Shown here: piece after piece, positions 58,816 to 64,000 of the stretch
Layout of the letters: each line of letters begins with the position of its first letter
Numbering within the stretch: position 1 is the stretch's first letter
Assembly: GCA_963724695.1 (NCBI GenBank)
Contig: CAVRVW010000003.1
Location: 434,001-498,000 of the forward strand
Source: CAVQFD01 sp963724695
Lineage (GTDB): Bacteria > Acidobacteriota > Vicinamibacteria > Vicinamibacterales > CAVVIG01
DNA: 64,000 nt
Direction: 5' to 3'
The notes under the pieces: generated by a model
What the model saw: the letters and a program-made list of their open reading frames with translations, nothing else
Database searches by the model: none
What the model was told of the DNA's origin: nothing
Position numbers and translations under genes: made by a program

Positions 58816-60889
58816 ATGAGATTCCGCAATACGGCCGTTTCCCGGTGGCTGGCGGTCGGCGTTGTCGCCGCCGTCGGCGGTCTGGCCACGGCGCAGCAGC
58901 AGCCGTCCGGCGACTGGCCCAACATCACGGGGGGGAACGCCGCCACGCGGTACTCGAGCGTGGACCAGATCAACGCCACCAACTTCAACAACCTGAAGGT
59001 GGCGTGGGAGTGGCGTGGCGTCAAGGACGCCGGCATCAACCTGGGCGGCGAGGTCAACCCCCGCGGGCTGCCAATCTACGTGGACGGCATGCTCATCACG
59101 GTGTCGGGCCCGAAGCGAACGATCGTGTCGCTCGACCCGGCGACCGGCAAGACGCTCTGGACATTCCAGGAGCCGACGACGGGCCGGCTCGAGGTACTCG
59201 ATGCGCGCCAACCACGGCAAGGGCGTGGCGTATGCGCGCATCAACGGCCGTGGCGTCGTGTTCATCACCACGCCCGCGTTCTTCCTGCACGCGCTCGACG
59301 CCAGAACAGGCCAGCCGATTCCGAACTGGGGCGGGGCAGTGCCAATCCCGGGCTTTCCGAAGACGGGCTCGGTGGATCTCGTGAAGGATCTCATCGCCGA
59401 CTGGGAGCCGTGGGTAAACGCCAAGCAGCCGTACAACCCGAATGGGGGCATCCCGCTCGAGATCGGGTACATCACCTCCTCGTCGCCGCCCATCGTCGTC
59501 AACGACGTGGTCGTCGTCGGGAACTCCGCGGAGCAGGGCTATCACCAGACGCGCCTCGAGAACGTCCCTGGCGACATCCTGGGGTACGACGCGCGAACCG
59601 GCAAGTTCCTGTGGAAGTTCCACGTGATTCCGCGGCCGGGCGAGTTCGGGCACGAGACGTGGGAGAACGACGCGTGGCGCTGGACGGGCGACGTCTCGTC
59701 GTGGGCGCCGATGTCGGCCGATCCCGAACGCGGGATCGTGTACATCCCGACCAACGGCGCGACGATCGATTACTACGGCGGGTTCCGGCCGGGCGACAAC
59801 CTGTTCGGCACGAGCCTGATTGCGCTGGACGTGAAGACCGGGAAGCGCGTGTGGCACTACCAGATGGTCAAGCACGACATCTGGAACTACGACACGCCGA
59901 CGGCGCCGATTCTGCTGGATGTCAACGTCAACGGCCGGCGCGTGCCGGGCGTCTTTCAAGCCACGAAGCAGGCGTTTGTCTATTCGTTCAATCGGGTGAC
60001 GGGCGAGCCGATCTGGCCGATCGAGATGAAGCCCGTGCCGCCGTCGAAGGTGCCAGGCGAGAAGCTGTCGCCGGTGCAGCCGCATCCCACCAAGCCCGCG
60101 GCGTTCGAGTTCCAGGGGCGCATCGAAGACCACTTGATCGACTACACGCCCGAGGTCAAGAAACTGGCCCTGGCGGAAGCCCGTCGCACCGAGGCGCTCG
60201 CGCCGTTCTTCGCCCCGCCCAACCATCGCGGCAACGCCGAGGGCGCGCGGCCGACGCAGAACTGTCCCGGCGGCGCGGGCGGCGTGAACATCACCGGGCC
60301 GCCGGCGGCGGATCCAGTGGCGGGCGTCATGTTCATCACGTCCACGGCCAACTGCTTCCGTTTGCAGGTGGCCCCCGCGAAGGAGTACGACACGCCCGAG
60401 ATGACCGGGAAAACGATTTCGCCCTGGTCGGCCCCGCACGCGGCCAGCGTGGGCGGCACGCCGCCGCTGCCAGCGGACAGCCCGCTCCGTGGCATCCCGA
60501 GCATCTTCAAGGGACCGCTCGGGCGGATCACGGCGATCGACCTCAACACGGGCGAGCACCTGTGGGTGATTCCCCACGGCGACATGGCGCAGGAGCAGCA
60601 GGACGCATTCAAGAACAACCCGCTGCTGAAGGGCGTCACCATCGAGCCGAACCTGGGGCGCATGAATCACGCTGCGATGATGGCGACGCCCACGCTGCTT
60701 TTCGCGACGGGGCAGACGGCCGACAACCGGCCGCATCTCTTTGGAATCGACAAGAAGACGGGTAAGCGCGTGGGCGCCGTGCAGACCCCCGCGTTGGGGC
60801 AGTACGGACTGATGACGTACCTGCACCAGGGCAAGCAGTACGTCATTCTCCCCATCGATGGGGGATACACCGCGCTGGCGCTTCCCTAG
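58816..60889 (+). CDS. PQQ-dependent dehydrogenase 3 (one frameshift)
   Basis: A secreted PQQ propeller of about 690 residues with signal peptide WLAVGVVAAVGGLATAQ. Blade sequences: YSSVDQINATNFNNLKVAWE, VSLDPATGKTLWTFQEP, GYDARTGKFLWKFHVIPRPG and VKTGKRVWHYQMVKHDIWNY. The end is QYVILPIDGGYTALALP. One extra G near 59200 (GAGGTACTCG for GAGTACTCG) is the only break. The TAG stop at 60887-60889 begins a GGGATCG heptamer array. Confidence 0.87.
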
Positions 60890-61053
60890 GGATCGGGGAT
60901 CGGGGATCGGGATCGGGATCGGCGTTCGGCAGGCGGCTTCGCCGCTTCCCTTCGCCCGTTCCCCCGGTTGCCCGTTCCCATTTCCCCCGCTCTGGGTTCC
61001 CCGATCCCCCCGATCCCCGATCCCTGTTCCCTGTTCCCCGTTCCCCGTTCCCT
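60889..61053. repeat. Large inverted heptamer arrays between convergent genes
   Basis: GGGATCG units (60889-60932) face CCCCGAT/CCCTGTT/CCCCGTT units (about 60955-61052). They join the TAG stops of two convergent genes, PQQ dehydrogenase 3 and the ACT protein. The array could fold into a long hairpin in either transcript and act as a bidirectional terminator or RNA-end stabiliser. Confidence 0.92.
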
Positions 61054-61705
61054 AGTAGCGCCGCTTCTGCTGCCGGATGATGTCGAACTTGGCGGTGTCG
61101 GCAATGGCCATGACCGCCATGACGCCGGCCTGCACGGGATCGGAGACGACGAGATCTGCGACATCCGGGACGCTGCCGGCCTGGTTCAGCGAGATCACGA
61201 GCAGGCCTTTCGCGCGCACTTCTTCGACCGCATTCGAGATGTCACCGCCCATGATCGAGCCGGCCAGGACGAGCAGCCTGACACGAGGCAGCCGCACGAC
61301 GGCGCGCACGGCGCTCGCCAGGTTCTCCTCGCCGACGAGCGGGATCGTGTCGACCGAGATGCGCTCGCCGCGGATGTTGTGACGGTCGGCCTCGGCGATG
61401 GCGCCGAGCGCGACCTGGCCGACTTGCGCGCCGCCCCCCATGATGATGATGCGCTTGCCGTAGATCTTCGAAAAGGACGGCGTCAGCTCGACGGCCGAGA
61501 CGCCGGGCACCGCCTTCAGTTCGGCCTCGATTGGCTGGACCTCGCCCTCGACCGAAAACTCGAAGTAGATCTCGCTCTGACGATCAGCACGGTGGGCGAT
61601 GTCCACCGACGTAATATTGGCGTGGCGGTCAGCGAGGACCCTGGTCAAGCCGAAGAGGATGCCCGGCTGGTCCGACACGGTGATGAGCACGGCGAAAGCG
61701 GCCAT
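61052..61705 (-). CDS. ACT domain regulatory protein
   Basis: A 217-residue cytoplasmic protein. Residues 1-75 are an ACT domain (FAVLITVSDQPGILFGLTRV), which in other proteins binds amino acids. The remainder (IIIMGGGAQVGQVALGAIAE, then GSIMGGDISNAVEEVRAKGL) resembles the DUF5612 extension. Start ATG 61705 removes an upstream extension coded by the repeat array. Its TAG stop runs into a heptamer array. The ligand is unknown. Confidence 0.75.
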   Translation of the reverse strand: MAAFAVLITVSDQPGILFGLTRVLADRHANITSVDIAHRADRQSEIYFEFSVEGEVQPIEAELKAVPGVSAVELTPSFSKIYGKRIIIMGGGAQVGQVALGAIAEADRHNIRGERISVDTIPLVGEENLASAVRAVVRLPRVRLLVLAGSIMGGDISNAVEEVRAKGLLVISLNQAGSVPDVADLVVSDPVQAGVMAVMAIADTAKFDIIRQQKRRY

Positions 61706-61718
61706 CAGGGGAATGTAG

Positions 61719-61783
61719 CACAGGGGGATCGGGGAACGGGGAACAGGGAACGGGGAACAGGGAACGGGGAACGGGGAACAGGG
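61719..61783. repeat. Heptamer array in the ACT/LppP divergent spacer
   Basis: GGGGATC followed by GGGAACG/GGGAACA units fill most of the 81 bp between the two starts, and end 4 bp before the ATG of the plus-strand gene. The array must contain or replace promoter and ribosome-binding signals. Confidence 0.92.
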
Positions 61784-61786
61784 GCG

Positions 61787-62372
61787 ATGCAATTGATTCT
61801 GGCGCTTGTTGTGGTGGCCGTTCAGGCGGCTTCCGGGATCTGGCTCGATAAACCGTTGGCGCCCTGGAACGTTGCCGGCGCCGCGCTGCCGAAACCGCCC
61901 GCCCGCGCCGCGACGGGCAACGACACCATCGAGTCGCGGGAAGCGCTCGATGAAACGCTGCGACCTGAAAGTGGACCGCGCGAGTCCTGAAGCCCGTGCG
62001 ATCGCAGACGCGGGATGGGTGCCCTTCCTGCACTTCGACCAGGAGCTGAAACAGGGCGACGTGACGATCCTCGACGGCATGGCCGGCGCGGACGGCATGT
62101 GCCGGCCGCTGAACTTCCAGGTCTTCGTCTTCGTCGCCGGCCGGTTCGCCGGAACGCTATCGCCGGCGCCAATGTCCTCGCGCCTCGATGGCGCCGCCAG
62201 CGTCGTCCGACTCAGGCAGGCGGACGTTATCACCGCCGAATTCCAGCGCTACACCAGCACCGACGCGCTCTGCTGTCCCTCGTCGCGCGTCACGGTCAGC
62301 TATACAGTCGATCGCAGTGGGAAAACGCCGATCGTCAAGCCTGTGGAGGTGAGGACGACGAGGCAATTCTAG
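61787..62372 (+). CDS. Secreted protein, LppP/LprE-like (frameshifted)
   Basis: A protein of about 190 residues with a signal peptide (MQLILALVVVAVQAASGIWL). After a shift near 61950 it continues DAGWVPFLHFDQELKQGDVT, then FQVFVFVAGRFAGTLSPAP and YTSTDALCCPSSRVTVSYTV. The FVFV-GRFAGTLSP and D-LCCPS patterns resemble the LppP/LprE lipoprotein family, but I see no lipobox. Function unknown. The TAG stop begins a GGGATCG array. Confidence 0.55.
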
Positions 62373-62445
62373 GGATCGGGGATCGGGGATCGGGGATCGG
62401 GGACTGCGCAGGGAATCGCGGGATTGGGATCAGGGATAGCGCAGG
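62371..62445. repeat. Heptamer array between convergent genes
   Basis: TAGGGATCGGGGATCGG starts at the stop of the preceding gene. After four perfect GGGGATC units the array degenerates. On the minus strand the four-helix gene stop (CCCTGATCCC) is also formed by the array. Confidence 0.92.
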
Positions 62446-62829
62446 TCCGTCGCCGGGTGCGAGTGGGGCTTGACCTGAACGCAGTAGAACTCAAGTGCTA
62501 TCCGAAGTCCGTGGAGTAGGCGCGCGATCGTAGTCAGGTCCTTTGTCAGCCGTTCCATGTCGCCCGGCGGCAGATAGCCCAGACGTGCGGCAACTTCGAG
62601 CAGCGTTTCCAGTTCCCCTTGAGAGCCGAGGGCGATGTTGACGTGGTTCAGGTATGCCTTCGTCGTCCGCCGACTGTCGCCCTCGGCCACGTTGGAAGGG
62701 ATTGAAACCGCCGCACGTCGCAGCTGCGCCTGCAACACCGTACAGTTCAGATGTAGGGAACTTCCTGGTGACGCGGTAGCAGTGCTCGACCAGGGACATC
62801 GCCGCCCGCCAGACCTCGAGTTCGCGGTA
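62430..62829 (-). CDS. Four-helix bundle protein (S23-type, frameshifted)
   Basis: A small helical protein of the 23S rRNA intervening-sequence/four-helix-bundle family. The usual opening YRELEVWRAAMSLVEHCYRV and TRKFPTSELYG is in one frame. LQAQLRRAAVSIPSNVAEG and LNHVNIALGSQGELETLLEV follow in another after an indel near 62745. No start codon is visible before YRELEVW in that frame, so the N-terminus is damaged or misassembled. The molecular role is unknown; it is not inside an rRNA gene here. Confidence 0.8.
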
Positions 62830-62977
62830 GCCAGATCAGATGCATACCGCAAAGGCAGTGCATCCATAATGCCGCGTGCTGGCGCCCGGCTTCTCGAGCA
62901 AGTGCTTGGGTGGACGGCAGGAATTTCCACAATTCGGCCCCAGCTGCTGACGGTTCTTGCCACCCCGTCCCCTAGGC

Positions 62978-63036
62978 CCCTGATCCCCGATCCCCGATCC
63001 CCGATCCCCGATCCCCGATCCCCGATCCCCCTACGG
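62978..63036. repeat. GATCCCC heptamer array after the CHAT gene
   Basis: Seven or so almost perfect GATCCCC units on the plus strand. Read on the minus strand, the CHAT gene stop leads directly into it (TAGGGGGATCGGGGATCGG). Confidence 0.93.
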
Positions 63037-64000
63037 TGTCACCGTAAACATCTGAAACGCCGCCCAGTAGTACGGCTTGCCGTAGTTGGCGCCGCTCTTC
63101 ATCAGCGCCAGCTTCGCCTCGCGCAGCGCGCGCGCCGGCGGGGCTCCGGCCGCAATGCCCGCATAGAAGCGATCCATCAGCGTGGCGGTCGATCGGTCGT
63201 CGACGTCCCACAGTCCGGCGACGACCCGGCGCGAGCCCGCGCGGAGGAACGCCCAGGCGAAGCCGACGAGGCCCTCGCCGGAGTAGGCGCGCTCGCCCGC
63301 GCTTCGACAGGCCGAGATCGTGACCAACTCCGCGCTGAGAAGTGCGCGGGTTTCCCGGACCCCGCTCCCAGTTCCCTGTTCTCCGTTCCCCGCTCCCCGA
63401 TCCCCGACGATGTCGCGCGCATAGAGCTTGTACGCGTTGTCTGGTCCGGACAGGATGACGGCCGAATCGAGCGGGCTGTCAGCGTTGGCCGTGGCGTGGG
63501 CGGTGAAGTGGATCATCGCGTAGCCTTCTGCGCCCGCACTCGTGTAGGCCGCAGGGCTGGCCTCGTCACTCCGAAACGTCGTCACACGATCGCCTGGGAA
63601 GTGTCTGGCGATCGCCTCCATTTCAGCCGGCGCGTAGGCGAGCGACGGGAACTCGGGCTCGCGAGGCCTTGGATTGCCGATGAGGAGCACACGGGCGTCC
63701 GGCTTCGGTGGCGCTGTCGGCTGGCCAACGAGGGACAGCGCTGGCGCCACCTGGAATTCGAAGTCCTCAACCAGGTAGTGGCGGGAGTTGGTGCCAGTGC
63801 CTGAGGCCTTGACCGGAAGCGTCTCGAAGTTGAGCCGGTGGAGCGCCCCGTCGGGGGCGATCACGATCTTGCTGCCAGCGGGCAGCCACCTGGCCACCGG
63901 CTCGAACAGGATCGCATAGAGTCGATCGCCGGCCGTGTCCGCGTTGGCGAGCACATCTGCCGTGGCGTTCTCGATCGCTCTCTGGTGCTCGCGGACGAGC
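63031..64000 (-). CDS. CHAT domain protease, C-terminal part, with in-frame repeat insert
   Basis: The caspase-like CHAT domain of a larger protein whose N-terminus lies beyond the right edge. The catalytic His is in MIHFTAHATANADSPL and the Cys in ELVTISACRSAGERAYSGEG. Also typical are FEPVARWLPAGSKIVIAPDG and AGLWDVDDRSTATLMDRFYA. Between His and Cys lies a 17-residue stretch, VGDRGAGNGEQGTGSGV, coded by a heptamer array (63361-63408). CHAT proteases in other bacteria act in separase-like, regulatory or defence roles; the usual TPR N-terminus is not in view. Confidence 0.87.
   Translation of the reverse strand, partial: LVREHQRAIENATADVLANADTAGDRLYAILFEPVARWLPAGSKIVIAPDGALHRLNFETLPVKASGTGTNSRHYLVEDFEFQVAPALSLVGQPTAPPKPDARVLLIGNPRPREPEFPSLAYAPAEMEAIARHFPGDRVTTFRSDEASPAAYTSAGAEGYAMIHFTAHATANADSPLDSAVILSGPDNAYKLYARDIVGDRGAGNGEQGTGSGVRETRALLSAELVTISACRSAGERAYSGEGLVGFAWAFLRAGSRRVVAGLWDVDDRSTATLMDRFYAGIAAGAPPARALREAKLALMKSGANYGKPYYWAAFQMFTVTP
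63361..63408 (-). repeat. Heptamer array inside the CHAT coding sequence
   Basis: Units CGGGGAT, CGGGGAG, CGGGGAA, CGGAGAA, CAGGGAA and CTGGGAG are translated in frame (48 nt, 16 codons) into a Gly-rich loop between the catalytic His and Cys. Confidence 0.92.

Noticed and set aside
60889..63036. The heptamer arrays as CRISPR arrays.
   Set aside because: The period is 7 bp, there are no unique spacers of 25-40 bp, and no cas genes are present.
1..64000. Insertion sequences, prophage or integrase genes, and tRNA or rRNA genes.
   Set aside because: No transposase, integrase or phage protein motifs were found, and no cloverleaf or rRNA sequence was recognised by eye; a covariance-model scan would be needed to exclude a tRNA fully.

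Overview
The window is about 64 kb of very GC-rich bacterial DNA. The gene content points to an acidobacterium, probably class Vicinamibacteria. It has several secreted PQQ-propeller dehydrogenases, a Ser/Thr kinase fused to a beta-propeller, a subtilase ending in DQIIWGT repeats, secreted M16 and M24 peptidases, and short tandem repeats at gene ends. This placement is inferred from gene content; no rRNA or tRNA gene is visible.

Layout. 0-2.6 kb: three secreted proteins on the minus strand (DUF885, TraB/GumN, M24 aminopeptidase P). 2.7-9.7 kb: addB-addA. 9.8-11.8 kb: an Asp-box propeller protein, a MoaD/ThiS-like protein and a GNAT. 11.9-21.3 kb: M16 peptidase, subtilase, HD-GYP protein, TonB-dependent receptor. 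21.3-26.2 kb: a sulfur region with a TauE/SafE permease and cysD-cysN-cysH. 26.2-45.6 kb: a surface-glycan or natural-product region with a flippase, O-antigen ligase/polymerase, three glycosyltransferases, two B12 radical SAM proteins, a SPASM radical SAM protein, three methyltransferases, an amidohydrolase, murF and ddl. 46-64 kb: three PQQ dehydrogenases, metallo-hydrolase, NHL propeller, cyclase, amidohydrolase, Ser/Thr kinase, ACT protein and CHAT protease.

The strongest discovery is upstream of cysD. A promoter-like sequence leads into a 30-codon reading frame with six Cys codons (core AAACACCCRTC). It is followed by three mutually exclusive RNA pairings: a protector hairpin, an antiterminator and an intrinsic terminator with six T's. 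This is the plan of a textbook trp/his-type attenuator, reading cysteine supply and controlling sulfate assimilation. Two related elements lie back to back between the TonB receptor and the TauE permease, each with the same promoter spacing and the same CCTGCGCGTGTTG core. They suggest a wider sulfur regulon, but their reading frames are less clear.

A second layer is repeats. Arrays of 7-bp units (GGGATCG, GGGAACA/G, GAGAACT) and of 9-bp and 15-bp units sit at many gene borders. At least seven begin exactly at a TAG stop codon. Others lie in frame inside addA, a glycosyltransferase and the CHAT protease.

Many genes, including essential murF and ddl, are broken by single-base indels, most densely at about 22-26 kb, 31.6-39.3 kb and 42-45.5 kb. 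Conserved protein sequence resumes in another frame each time, usually after one extra base, so I read these as assembly errors. CDS boundaries there are given as the repaired gene.
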